From the NCBI GenBank assembly GCA_903813345.2, contig CAIIXF020000007.1, positions 7,135,730 to 7,199,729 on the forward strand: DNA of 64,000 nt, given 5' to 3'. Positions within the stretch are counted from its first letter, which is position 1, and the number at the start of each line of letters is the position of its first letter. The translations under genes and the position numbers were made by a program. Positions 29,320 through 42,200 of this stretch are shown here, one piece after another. Below the pieces are notes generated by a model that was not told where the DNA came from, searched no databases, and saw only the letters and a list, made by a program, of their open reading frames with translations. Origin of the DNA: Owenia fusiformis. Taxonomy: Eukaryota; Annelida; Polychaeta; Sabellida; Oweniidae.

Positions 29320-32300
29320 CTATATACTACCAAATCCTGGTATAAACTGCCTTGTTGCTGAAAAAGTAATACATAGATAATATTTTATTTGTCGTTACAT
29401 ATAACAATAGACTGACATATTGTCTCAAACGGGCCTTGTAATTACCCATTTTAAGAAGCCATTTGCTATCAATGAGAGGGTGTTCTCTATGGACTCACTA
29501 GGAAATTGGAATGGAGGTCAGACTCTTAAAGCCGACCCTCTCAGCTTTCCAACGATGGAAAACAATGCATCCTTTTTCATAAACATAGGAATTATATAAA
29601 TAAAGACACTTACTGCAGCTAGTTTTCTTGTAATGGGCACAGAGATTCTTCTGGTAGAGGGTGTTGCAGGATGTAGTGAGGGTATGTGGCCAGCAGGTGC
29701 CCTCTCCGGCATTATAGTCAACAGCCATACAACTACCGTCAGCAGTACAAGCGGCCAGACAGCCGGACAAGCTGTAGATGCCACTCAGTGGTGTTGCTCC
29801 GAAGATATGGTAACCAGTGATGAAGGATGTGTATCCAGTTGGTGGAACTGAAATATAGTAATTGCGTAATTTTACATCCGGGTATTATAGATATTTCTTG
29901 CATCTTAATTATTTGTTTGCAAATTGATTGTTATTTATATAGCGAGATTCATCCATAGCATTTTTTCTCAGAGCATACAACTCGCCGTTGAGCGCCATTG
30001 TCCATATTGAATCAGCAACAACCCGATGAATGTGATTCATACCTGGTCCAATGGCAGGAGAACCGCTGAAACATTCGATTCTCTTGTAGTGTTGACAGAA
30101 CGCTTTGGAGACGAGGGCGTTGCAAGAGGTGACGTTGGTGTGGAACCAACAGCTTCCTTCAGCGTTGTAATCCACGGCGAGGCAGGTTGTGGAGGCTGTG
30201 CAGGCGGATAGGCAAGAGTCAAGGGTGAAGGTACCGCTCTGTTTGGTTCCACTTAAGACGTGATATCCGGAGCTAACGGACAGGTAACCGCTTGGCAGAC
30301 CTAAAATAAATATTGTACACATTCTAAACGGTGAAAATGTTGTTCCATATAAGTATGATATCCCATTTCCTTTGCTTTTGCACCGATTTGTGTATAATGT
30401 ACACGTATCTTTTGAAAAAAACAAAATTCCTATTTGGGCTACAATCAAACAAAATATAAAATATTTAGATTTTCACAGATATATCCAAATCAGATTCTAA
30501 AAATAAATTGTAATCGACATCCATAATGTATGATTGATTAACTTACCAGCGTTTTGTGCACAGGCAGTCTTTCTGAAGTGAACGACATTCTGGACATTCA
30601 TGTTGAGGATGCCGAGGGTAGCATCGGTGTGCATGTAGCACTGGTTGAGGCCGGTGTTGAAGTCAATAGCCATGCAATCAGCCATTATAAGACATTGTTG
30701 TTTGCAGGTTTCTATGGTGACGATATTAGCAATCAGAGATCCACCAGCCATGTTGGCATTGTCCGTCCTCAAGAAAGGAGCGGGACATCCTGGTAAATAA
30801 ACGCCGTGACAATAACAGGAATCAAAACAAATGTAGTGCACAGAAATTGAACCAGTCCCCCTTTACAACAGGCTAATATTTGACATACTTAAATAGGACG
30901 ACGACACTTTGTAGATGATAAACATGGTATCGGTGACCTCCACCGTTGAGCATTATATCTTATATTGGATAAATATGTCACACTTACCAGTGTCTGGGAT
31001 TGTTGCACTTGCAGCTGCTGTGGTAGTAGTAGAAAGAGTAGATGGAACAGCAGTAGTTGTTGCAGTTGTTGCAGGTGCAGCTGTTGTAGTTGTGGTAGCA
31101 GGAGCAGCTGTTGTAGTTGTGGTAACAGGAGCAGCTGTTGTAGTTGTGGTAGCAGGTGCAGCTGTTGCGGTTGTGGCAGCAGTTGTTCCAGCTGCAGTCG
31201 TTGTGGTTGCAGGAGCAGCGGTTGTTGTGGTTGCAGGAGCAGCGGTTGTTGTGGTTGCAGGAGCAGCGGTTGATGTGGTTGCAGGAGCAGCTGTTGATGT
31301 GGTGGTGGCGGGTGCAGCTGTGGTTGGTGCAGCTGTTGTTGTTGTGGTGGGTGCAGCAGTAGTGGGTGGCAGGGGTGTAACTGTGTCGGACAGATGTTTA
31401 TATATGTTTGTATTTTGATTAATTACATTGCTTGACTTGAAATTATTGACTTTTCCGAGTTTTCATTCAATTACAAAATGGAGATACTTTTACCTTTAGA
31501 AAATTACATTTTCAATCAGAAATATACTGTATATAAAACGACATTTCTGCCCAAAACAAAACAAATTGGACCTATCGTGCCCCTTGTCAATTAATGGAAT
31601 GTTATGGATAGATTAGCCTTGCCCAAGTCGGTATCTTTTTACTAATCTGATTTTGAATGGTCATAATAGAAATCAAGATAAGTAAAAGAGACCGACTTGG
31701 GCAAGGCTATGGATAGATAAGAGTGCCAGATGCACGTGTATATCGAATATATAATATAACTATCTTTACTACTAACATAATATCATAACCCATTTAGTTT
31801 TATTTTAAGTTGTTCTTGGTCTCCTATTTGATCATTCCCACAATCCTTACTTGTCGCGCTCTGTATTCCACAGGTGCCTATGATCTGTGAGCAAGGACTT
31901 CCACCGCTGCCGTTATCAACATAGTTGCTTGGGACTCCGGTTCCAGGAGCACATCGGAACTTAATGGGTGATAGTCCCACACAGCGGAAGAAGAAGCAGT
32001 TGTCAAATATATCCCTCAGGTATTCGCCGTCGAACTGGCAGGCTGGCAAGTACAGAATCAGTTTTTAGTAACATTATACAGTAAAACCTGTGTATGTTAA
32101 ACAATATTTCGTGAAAAACCTTCACTGTGTGGGTAGGTGATCACAGAAAAGGTAATTTATGGAGGATTCAATAGAGTATTTGCCAATGAAGGGTGTCCAC
32201 TAGAGACAGGTGTTCACTAGAAAGAGGTGTTCACTAAGACAGGTTTTAATGTATACTGACAACATATAAGAATAAGTATACGAGCGAATCAATGTGAATT

Positions 32301-32605
32301 TATCTTAATTAATGTAATAACTAATACAAAGATATATAAATCGTGCATAAATTAAATACATCGAAATGTTTTACAACACTTTTTATGTTGACTTTCAAAT
32401 GATATTGAAATTGGCATAGATTTTAGATGCACATTGCAGAATCTATTTCTTTTGACAAAACAAACATTATATCAATAAGAAACTTCTTCATATGATGTCA
32501 ATAACAAGCACCCTTTTTATAAAAATTAAACCTACCTTTTGATGGTACACTGGCTTTAGAGACAGCTACAAGAGCGAATAATGCGATAATCCGTATAGCG
32601 TTCAT
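29320..32605 (-). CDS. secreted chitin-binding-like / mucin / triple PAN-domain protein
   Basis: Seven exons: 32536-32605, 31851-32042, 30988-31380, 30547-30789, 30043-30300, 29614-29847, 29320-29357. They total 1,428 nt (475 codons plus TAG), all with GT-AG borders and phase-1 introns, which supports the model. Exon 1 starts MNAIRIIALFALVAVSKA, a signal peptide. Exon 2 has six Cys spaced 13-4-9-19-6, as in ChtBD2/peritrophin-A domains. Exon 3 is a Thr/Ala/Pro linker of about 130 residues with TTTTAAPA-type repeats, probably O-glycosylated. Exons 4-6 each encode one PAN/apple-like domain (for example SLSGCLAACTADGSCMAVDY). Exon 7 adds TTRQFIPGFGSI. Likely an extracellular matrix, mucus or shell-associated protein that binds glycans; the exact role is inference. 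The start is chosen for the signal peptide. Confidence 0.85.
31614..31709. mobile_element. 96-bp MITE in intron 2 of the secreted-protein gene
   Basis: Inverted arms TAGCCTTGCCCAAGTCGGT / complement, extending to about 28 bp with TCTTTTTACT, flanked by the 9-bp direct repeat TGGATAGAT (31605-31613, 31710-31718). Confidence 0.75.
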
Positions 32606-33341
32606 TTTGCTACGATCTCTCAGTAGCTTCGAAATGGAATACTTACTATGACACTGAAATGAAATCTGAATCCAAAATGTTTCAATAAGTAAGATCAGGA
32701 AATCGTCAATCCCTAATACCCCCTGGCCAATAATCATACACGCTTGCATCTAATTAATCGACACTTGCACCTACAACAGGTAGATTTTGATTGACATAGT
32801 GGAAATTGCTTTTATTAAATTGGTTATTCATTACATTTTTGCCAAAAGGCATGATGCGGTCATTTTATATTATGTTAGGGTTTGTCATCCTGTAATATCC
32901 TTTAAAATATATATTTCAACCATGATATGAGTATTACGTCATTTTTTCAATCTGGTTTACAAGATGCATGATGTCACTTCCCTGACTAGTGCACAAAGTG
33001 CAGCATATTAACCGAATCAATTGTTACTTCAAAAAGCAGAGGATTCGTACAGAGAATGGATTTCTTGTCTTGTGGATTAAAATGTAATTTTAAATGAGCC
33101 ATTTTCAAGTCATATCTTAAAATTAAAATTGGAGTGAAAGTGAAAATATATGAATTTCGAAAAGGATTTTGTCCTACAAAACTTACAAAACTCCTCTCAC
33201 ATTTATTTGAGAGACAAGCCAGAATTTCTTGAAACATCCTGTCGGGTTTGGTTTTTGATAAAAATAAAGTTTTAACACAATCCTTTGATTCAAACATACT
33301 TTAAACAAGCAATGTCCAGTGGCTACAGCCTTTCACATCCA
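32606..33341. other. intergenic, no feature recognised
   Basis: Upstream region of the secreted-protein gene on the minus strand. No TATA box or repeat with clear ends was identified. Confidence 0.35.
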
Positions 33342-33454
33342 GCTCCAGTGGCGCAATCGGTTAGCGCGCCGTACTTATAGACAGTGAGCAGGCCTCCAGT
33401 GCTACATAGTGCTAGGAAATGCGGAGGTTGTGAGTTCGAGCCTCACCTGGAGCA
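33342..33454 (+). tRNA. tRNA-Ile-TAT: tRNA-Ile(TAT) with 39-nt intron, copy 1
   Basis: GCTCCAGTGGCGCAATCGG start, anticodon loop CTTATAA interrupted after position 37 by a 39-nt intron, B box GAGTTCGAGCC, acceptor end CTGGAGC plus A discriminator. Mature length is 74 nt. Intron-bearing tRNA-Ile(UAU) is the normal animal arrangement; it decodes AUA. It forms an inverted pair with the copy at 33701. Confidence 0.95.
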
Positions 33455-33700
33455 TGGTTTCTTTTATAAATCGAATTCGACACATTACATGTAAGTCGGA
33501 ATTAAAGCTATAAGCTTGCTTCGATCAAAATTGTTGTACTTTTTAAAGTTAAAGCATATTTTAGTAGTCATGGAATATATTCAAAGCGTTTTGTAACTTT
33601 GACAATGTTGCTAAATTAAGTGTAGGGAAAATAGTAAACTTTGGCATAAGAAGGCATCCCAAATTATTCAATATTCAATTTTTTGATAAAATAGTAACCG

Positions 33701-33813
33701 TGCTCCAGGTGAGGCTCGAACTCACAACCTCCGCATTTCCTAGCACTATGTAGCACTGGAGGCCTGCTCACTGTCTATAAGTACGGCGCGCTAACCGATT
33801 GCGCCACTGGAGC
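33701..33813 (-). tRNA. tRNA-Ile-TAT: tRNA-Ile(TAT) with 39-nt intron, copy 2
   Basis: Same gene as 33342-33454 including the intron, in opposite orientation. The 246-bp gap between them makes a large inverted repeat. Confidence 0.95.
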
Positions 33814-35080
33814 TGGATGAGAAAAAATGTAAATGCTTTTTAAATTGTTTTAGCAGTACATCGTAGTGTTTATCGTAGTTTAATTAGCATGCTTAACAAC
33901 TCAATAGGTTTCGCTAAATTAAACAACTCCTTGGAAATAAAATGTAACTAGAAAATATTTTGCAGCCCCTAATTCAAGTCATTTTTCATTACTTAAAGGG
34001 ATCCAACACCTTACAAAACTTCTTAACGGAGAGGAATAAGGGAAAATGCTTGCCGGATTCTGAATCTGTATATTTTTTAATGATTTTTCACCGTCTTAGA
34101 ATTTCAATTTATTTCCTTTGAAAAAATGAGATTTGCATTGTTTTCCAATTAGAAAAATGAGTAAACATGAATAGCTCGAAATCTAACGGTGAGATTTTGT
34201 TTTAAAAAATCATGGATATCAAGGCTAAATATAGCTATAAAGTAAACATAAAAAAGCAATGCGTGGACTCTTCATATTCACACAAAAAATTAATTAGTAA
34301 ATGAGGTTTGATATTTGTGAGAATAAGTTGTACGAGGTGCAATGCTCTACAAACACCAGACTACAGGGTGGATTAGGATCAATGACACACATAAAAATTA
34401 ATTTAAAAATATTTCATGATAATTATCTCAAACAAAAGCAGTCGGCGAAGGATACGTTTCATTACACTCAATAAATAGTTATCACTTTTGACTATATATA
34501 CATATCTCATGGGAATGTATTTCCATCTGCTCAAGATATTATATTTTAGCTTCGAAAATCACAATCGTTGGATAATACATTTGTCTCAGAATGATAGGCC
34601 ACCCTGTAGCAATGTAGCTTTCACTTGAAGTGTACCCTTGAGAATAATGAACCTTAATACTTTCAAATTGGTCTTGCTTTTGTGGTGTATGTGGCTTTTT
34701 AGCAAATCTGCCACGCTCATTTCTTTCCAGAACCATCATCTTGTTCAAAAGTATCACTATACGCGCATGTATAGACAGATGACATAGATATACATATAAA
34801 TTATATATTGCACCTGTATTTACTTACATGGGAATATACAGGTATACCCTTTGGAAAAATGCAAATGCATGAACATATATTTTCAACTTATATATGACTT
34901 CAAGCTAACATATTATTTCATATTTATATTTTCATAGTTAGTTTAACATGAATAATAGATCCATGAGAACAATATTCTTTGTTTTTTTTAAATTGATGGG
35001 TTTACTGTGAATTCAATAAATTACAATTTGCAAGGGGTAAGTATACTGTATGAGCTAGCTAGTGGCTTTGTATTTTATGT
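33814..35080. other. intergenic, no feature recognised
   Basis: AT-rich; only short frames without domain similarity. No defined repeat recognised. Confidence 0.35.
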
Positions 35081-35084
35081 TAGG

Positions 35085-35495
35085 CCAGGGTAATTAAATT
35101 AGTTGTTTCTCTTTCTTCTATTTTTCAAAATGGATACGGGAATGACGGTTTTTATATTACCTTTTTTTGTCTATCTAAAATGCTAATAAGGGACGGGGTG
35201 ATTTTTTCTTTAAAATAACTGTAAAAACAAATAAATAACTTTGAAGGAAATAAACTGAGTTTATCTTGAATTTATATGTTGAATTTAGCCTACTTTACTG
35301 GTATATTAGATCATATATCAGTACCACGATATTGTCAATTATCCTGATCCATAAAAAGTAAAAAAAAAAGTGTTTCACACGCCATGGATGCGCGCGAGGT
35401 ACGGTGTTTTTTTCTCAGAAATGGCAGAAAAAGGTGGAGGGGGATTGGGCCACACGCGGGCAAGAATGAGAAACAACTAATTTAATTACCCTAAC
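35085..35495. mobile_element. about 410-bp MITE
   Basis: Perfect 25-bp inverted ends: AGGGTAATTAAATTAGTTGT plus TTCTC at 35088-35112 and the complement at 35468-35492. The interior is non-coding. Confidence 0.75.
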
Positions 35496-35500
35496 CTTAG

Positions 35501-36208
35501 TTCATCCAGTAGTACGTTTTTAGTGCAAAGTAGTGTTTTTATATGCAGCTTAATAGCATAAAATATGTTGAATGAAGCATATGGTGTGGATTAGTCGTGT
35601 GACACACAAACTGACCAATACATGAGGGTATTAGCTACTTTTCACATAAACCAAAGGAGGACAGTGCTTTTATTTCAACTGGGAGCTTACCTCCACACGA
35701 CTGATCATGTGACCATGGTGGTGGTCCCCTTTAATGCTAGATTTTTTGTTTTTATGAATGAACTGCAAGTATTTCTCTCTATAAATTGATACTCTCTCAT
35801 ACATTTGGTTAATTAAGATGCTGATTTGAAATCAGGAGTTGAAAATGTCTTCTGTTCATCCAGTAGTACGTTTTTAGTGCAAAGTAGTGTTTTTATATGC
35901 AGCTTAATAGCATAAAATATGTTGAATGAAGCATATGGTGTGGATTAGTCGTGTGACACACAAACTGACCAATACATGAGGGTATTAGCTACTTTTCACA
36001 TAAACCAAAGGAGGACAGTGCTTTTATTTCAACTGGGAGCTTACCTCCACACGACTGATCATGTGACCATGGTGGTGGTCCCCTTTAATGCTAGATTTTT
36101 TGTTTTTATGAATGAACTGCAAGTATTTCTCTCTATAAATTGATACTCTCTCATACATTTGGTTAATTAAGATGCTGATTTGAAATCAGGAGTTGAAAAT
36201 GTCTTCTG
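35501..36208. repeat. 354-bp tandem duplication
   Basis: 35501-35854 is repeated at 35855-36208, starting TTCATCCAGTAGTACG and ending AATGTCTTCTG, with no difference noticed. The sequence is non-coding and begins directly after the MITE. Either a very recent duplication or an assembly artefact. Confidence 0.9.
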
Positions 36209-37629
36209 GAACCGTTCTTATTTTCGAAAAGCGGCTTCATATGATGGCCCTAAAGTAGTCATAGTCCATATGTGTAATTTGACACATTAACAAACATGTA
36301 TTGTGTGTTAACAAAATTTGATTTTTATTTATTTTTTGAGCAAAAACATTTCAATGTCAGTACTACATTTCCTCAAAACGTAACTATCCATGAACATGTA
36401 ATTTAGAATCGAAATAGAAGATACCATATTTATCTATATTTCTTTTGACATTGCATTCATTTAAAATATCACAACCAATATAGTGCAAAAGTTAAATTCA
36501 GATATAATTTAAATTAAAGTAGTGTAATTTCACGCAGTGTAGTCAGTCAGGGCAAACTTTCCTTTCACTCTCACACGGAATCTTAGTGTTACAAAAGTGT
36601 GTTACTTTATAATATATACATTTCTATATGTAAACAACTAAACATCTTACATCCGAATTCAAATCTTAATTCAATAGTCCAGATGCGAGTAGAAAGAATC
36701 TTAATTTACATCATTAAAAATTCAGTCAAACTGATGTCATATTTGGAATCTACATGTTAAATTACATCTAGAAATGTGGTTTTGAAAATAGCTTATCAAT
36801 TTAAAAAAATTAATTTTCTTTGAAAATGCGACTTCTATGGTCGGTGAGATTCCCCATAGACCCCATGTTGTAGAATCACAAAACGTGAAATATCTTTACT
36901 TGTGTTTGGCAGATAATATTTTCCTTAACTGGACATATTTTAATTTGTGTAACTATTAGATACATAAGGGTACTATGAAAAGTGAACCACTAAAACTGAT
37001 GAATATTAAAGTTTAAGGGAACTTTGTAATACCCTGCCATGTCATTTCCCCCGAATTAGCCATCTGGTGGCGAAACTGGTAACTACCAACTCGCATCTGA
37101 GTAATTGCCCAAAAGTTTGTTTAGCTGTTATATACATGTTCAAAGTCTATCATAATACAAATCTGCTTGACAAGAGGCATTGGTGAATTTGAAGAGTTTT
37201 CGCAAATAGCTATCACTAGAAATAAAGTGGATGTTTATTTACTGACTTTGGATAACAGACTAATCGATTAAAATAGTATATACTAACATTAAAATGTAAA
37301 CAATGGGTAAGCAGAACAGATCTAGAAGAATCTATTATAATACAAAATATAGATAACCTTAAGTGTAAGCTTTAAAATTGAATTTTATAGGCGGAACTGG
37401 ACTATATAACAGTAGAAGCAATGTACAGTGAGTGATAATACCAATTATCAACCTTTTTCTCCTAAGGCAACAAAGTTTTCAATTCTTTAGAAATAGCTAT
37501 CATTCGTTTAAATCCTATTTCAAAACGTATGAAAAAACATCTTCATTCAATGTGCAAGCGCAATATTATACAATATTCAATATAAAACACTATCCTTATT
37601 CTTACATCCGTCTGATCTCTTTTGGTAGT
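36209..37629. other. no feature recognised
   Basis: AT-rich sequence downstream of the long minus-strand gene; it may include that gene's 3' UTR. Confidence 0.3.
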
Positions 37630-37686
37630 CTAGCTCCAAGTCCAGTTGTTAGCGTAGATAGTCCAGGATCTTGAAGCAAGACTACT
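37630..37686 (-). CDS. tentative last exon of the long cassette-exon gene
   Basis: A pyrimidine-rich acceptor (TTTATTTACCAACAG) is followed in phase 0 by SSLASRSWTIYANNWTWS and TAG. A second acceptor 17 bases on would give ILDYLR and stop. Neither resembles the rest of the gene, so the 3' end is unresolved. Confidence 0.25.
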   Translation of the reverse strand, partial: SSLASRSWTIYANNWTWS

Positions 37687-38712
37687 CTGTTGGTAAATAA
37701 AGAGAAGTGATGAATCAAACATGGACTGCGAAATTTCTAGTCCAATACAAAGATGATATTTGAACCATTTATGAATACAAACTATGTCCATGATTGTTTA
37801 TATAGATGTTGTTCTGTGTTGTCTTGGCAGTGTTGTTATTGTAAGAATTATACATGATCAGTGCCATCTATATAGTCTCATTAAATATATTTACACCACC
37901 GTAGATGTTGATGTTATTATCACCACTGAAATATAGAGAGCCAAAATTTACATCTTACTGAATACACTGTCCGCTATAAGTTTAAAAATCGGAAGTCCTT
38001 TTTTGGAACAGGTGTCCAAACCTGTTTATTCTTGGCAATTTTAACAAAATCAAAGCTGTCATAAATTTCTGAGCGTTTTCGAATATTGAAGATTTAAACA
38101 TAACTGGCTTTAATACCTGACCATCGGGGACTTCCGATGGCTAAACAATTGTTTGAATGAAGTAATATAAAATCAAGTCATTCAAACTTTCTGAAATCCT
38201 TACTCAATTGAATGTACAAGACAACCCAAAATTCAGTCAACTTCATGGTATGCAGAAGACAGGAATTGTTTTCAAAATAAATGATACTTGTAGGCATTAT
38301 GAGGTCGTTATTTGCCTTATTATGAGAAAATAACACAACCGTAATTTTTTAACGAGAGCATTTTTATCCGAATAATTTATAGACCACATTTCGTATAATA
38401 ACATTAAATTTGTGAAACACATTTAAAGGTTGCTGTATCATTAAACTTGAAAGTAGGCATTAATTTAAACGAGACGACTGAACATGAAGTTATGATATCT
38501 TTGTTGTGCTTACGGTTGAAATACATTGACACAGTATATACACTCCCCTCCATAAGTTTTGACATCTGGAACTTCTCGATTGGACAGCATATAAAAGTCT
38601 ATTAATATTGTATCTTAATGTTGTTCCTTAATTACAATAGTTCGGAAATTTATGACATTTTTTGTTAATTTTTTAATTTGCAAGACATGAACAGGATTTT
38701 ATAAATGATCCA

Positions 38713-39209
38713 AAGGGGACTTCGTGTTGCCAAGATTATGATGGGGGTGTAGGGGGACTTCCTGTTGCCAAGATTATGATGGGAGTGTAGGGGGACTTCC
38801 TGTTGCCAAGATTATGATGGGAGTGTAGGGGGACTTCCTGTTGCCAAGATTATGATGGGAGTGTAGGGGGACTTCCTGTTGCCAAGATTATGATGGGGGT
38901 GTAGGGGGACTTCCTGTTGCCAAGATTATAATGGGAGTGTAGGGGGACTTCCTGTTTCCAAGATTATGATGGGGGTGTAGGGGGACTTCCTGTTGCCAAG
39001 ATTATAATGGGAGTGTAGGGGGACTTCCTGTTGCCAAGATTATGATGGGGGTGTAGGGGGACTTCCTGTTGCCAAGATTATGATGGGAGTGTAGTGGGGA
39101 CTTCCTGTTGCCAAGATTATGAATGGAGTGTAGGGGGACTTCCTGTTGCCAAGATTATGATGGGAGTGTAGGGGGACTTCCTGTTGCCAAAATTATGATG
39201 GGAGTGTAG
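38713..39209. repeat. 38-bp minisatellite, about 13 copies
   Basis: Unit GGGGGACTTCCTGTTGCCAA followed by GATTATGATGGGAGTGTA, with G/A variants. It lies just beyond the LDDDEDAG mini-exon, in an intron or the 3' flank. Confidence 0.9.
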
Positions 39210-39235
39210 CTAAATTAAATTGAAAGTATGCCTAC

Positions 39236-39259
39236 CCCAGCATCCTCGTCATCGTCGAG
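39236..39259 (-). CDS. long gene: mini-exon LDDDEDAG
   Basis: 24 nt, acceptor ATTTTATAG, donor GTAGGC. Last confidently in-phase exon. Confidence 0.5.
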
Positions 39260-42200
39260 CTATAAAATACAAAAAAATAATCCTTTTAGTGTATTGTTAA
39301 TTATCATAAAAAATAATGTAATATATAATTATGCTATTGTAATGTACTGTCCTTATAAACAATTTATACTTAACTATGTTATAAAAAATAAATCAGGTAT
39401 CAAAATTACATTGTCTGGGGGACATGACGCCATAGGAGCAAATAATAACTAATATACATTATAATATCTATTATGATTCTAAAATTCACTCACAAAACTT
39501 TTCTTCTTGAAAGTAATTTTCTCAGCGGTAGCTGAAAGATGTTTTTCCTGGAAAGTGTAGAAATAGTGTTACAATATGGGACTTATAACATTTAGAAATC
39601 TAACAAAGCTGTTGTAAAAAAGTTTTCTCTTATCTTGCATGCATGACAAATGTAGATGATATATACTTTTTATTGCTTAGTATGATACCGTATGCATTAC
39701 GTTAAAGGCTATGCAGAATGTAATGTTTACAGAACTTAACTCAAAAGCGAGAAGAAAAGTGGTTAAGAGAATTTCAAAATTTGATTCTCATTGAATCCAA
39801 TGGTGCATAAATATTTAAACCATGATAAAAACTGAATTTCAACATACATAGGCCAATAATATTGTTGCATGTAGAACGTTTAGCATATTTGATAAATATT
39901 TGTAGAAGAAAAAGTTTTTTGACCATATACGAAAAATTATTTGAATACCCGAGCGTGACATAATAGCAGTGTACACGTATCATCCTGACATCACAATTTT
40001 AGAATGTATTAAAAGTTTATTATATATGCTTGAAATTGAATGATTGAAATATGACATTTAAGTAATAAGTACAATGGAATAGAGAAAAAATACTTTTTCA
40101 AAGTTAAGCGTTGTATTTGTTGATCTAAAATCTAAACGTTTGTTTCTGAAATTCAAATATTTGGAAATTATAAGATGAGCAACTTTTTTCAAAAGTCATA
40201 TTTTTCGAAAAATATCTCAAATGGTTTTTCAAGTCATTCAAAATAATAATTGACTCATTTACCAATATTTTCAAACTTTACATCGGACCTTTAAGACTGA
40301 ACTAATTTGAGCATATATATTATGTAGGGAGTGGCACATACAAAGCAGTTGTTCAATGAATGTAAATTTTTTATTTTAGATCCTAAATGCAATGCATTGT
40401 ACATAGTTCATTCAACTGTACAATACTATTCTGTAAAGTGTAAAGATCTATTCCATCATGATAACATACATATACAAATAGTCAACGTCTCTCTTTACAA
40501 ATTGATCTGTGCTCTATATTTGCTACGGAAGTAGATCATCAGTGAATTTTACACAAAATGCAAAGTCGAAATATCTACGTTCAGTAAAAAGGTACATTTT
40601 AGATGAGAGATATGTTCCAGTTTTTTATTACCGTGTATATGTTTAAATGTTCATGATGAAAGTTTCACACTTATGATTACATATATTTGGAAATATTTTT
40701 TCTATGTTGGCAGAGTAATTGCAAAAGAGTCACGATTAGCAAGAGTTTGAAGAGATAGAAACGCAGCGTTCAAGGCTAAAATACTTTGAACACATATGGA
40801 TATACAGCATGTATTAGTAGTGATATGTAGTTGTACTTTACCTCGGCAAACGATGATGATGATTCGCTGGATGCTTCCACCTTAGTTTCCACTGAAGAGG
40901 GTAGAGGAAATATTGGCAAAGCAAAGATTAAAATTGGATTGATTATTATAATTTTAGACTAATACTAAAATGTAATAATCAAATGTACAGGAGAGAGGAT
41001 GTAGTATATGTTTCAAAATTCGCTTGAAAAATTATTTCACTTCAATTTATGTTAACAAGTCTGTTTGTTTATTTTTATTTTGTGTCTAAACATCATATAT
41101 CATATAAATATGTATTTAAGAAGCTGACATAACTGAAATTACATTTAAATAAACGTTAAAAGATATTGAAAAAGAAAACATAAAATGGTACACGTGAAAT
41201 AATTTGTTCATAGTGACAAAAGCATAAGAGCCTTCCATAGTTGTCAAAGTTATGTGCAATGTCAATGCTACCATTTAACATAAGTAATAATCATACAGTT
41301 CATTCACATGTTTCTATTTCAATGGTACATGATACATGTACATAACCATTTTGAAATACCATGGGTGACTCTATTGGTAAGCAATTAACTACACAATCCA
41401 AGGCATAGTTTCAAATGGCTCAAATTAAGATAATCCTACATTGTTTTTATCGACGAATTTTGGGGGTCTGATCGTTAAGACTGCAAATCTTTTTACGATG
41501 GAACATTAGTTTTGGTTGGATTAGGGAATTATAAATATGATCAAAAGTTGATGAGATATCTTTACGTATATATTATCAGTGCTTTTATCTAATTGAATTT
41601 AATATTATAGTCGTACTTATATTATTTACTTATTTAAATCTCAATTAGTGTAGATCGAACTAATAGTAGGAAATTCATGGTATCGAAATGTATGGTAACA
41701 CCTCTACCTAATACAAACGTTGACACGTGTTAATTAATTAATATATTATTCACCTTTAGTTTCGGATCTACTGGATGTCTTCACACTCCTACTTTCTTCG
41801 TGTCTGGCTGTACCCTAAACATACAAATCAAACAGTGATCATTAAAGATCATCTATAAAAAGTTACAACTATTTTCATACTTTCGATTGCATTTCCATCA
41901 TACCAATTTTGAGGGAAAGAAGAGATCCATTTTCATTATATGTCATATAAACCTTCTTCTGTTGAATGAGACCTAATCCAAAGTTATCCGATATCTAAAC
42001 ATGCCTACAGATCTGAGTTTATACCTTTTCTAAACTTTCTGCATTTTCCTCTTCCTAAAATACAAATAAGGAAGTTATTTAACAAATCAGGATGAAGAAT
42101 ATAAGCAGAACGTATGATATGCTGTTGGTGGCAGAGATAAGCGTCATTAGATCATACATTTGGAAGATAGTGATGTTGATATCATCCATACATGAGTAAA

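Noticed and set aside
30915-31418. 167-codon Val/Ala-rich plus-strand frame and overlapping Cys/Ser- and Leu/Gln-rich frames
   Set aside because: Antisense of the Thr/Ala/Pro mucin exon, which has correct splice sites and joins a signal peptide and PAN domains.
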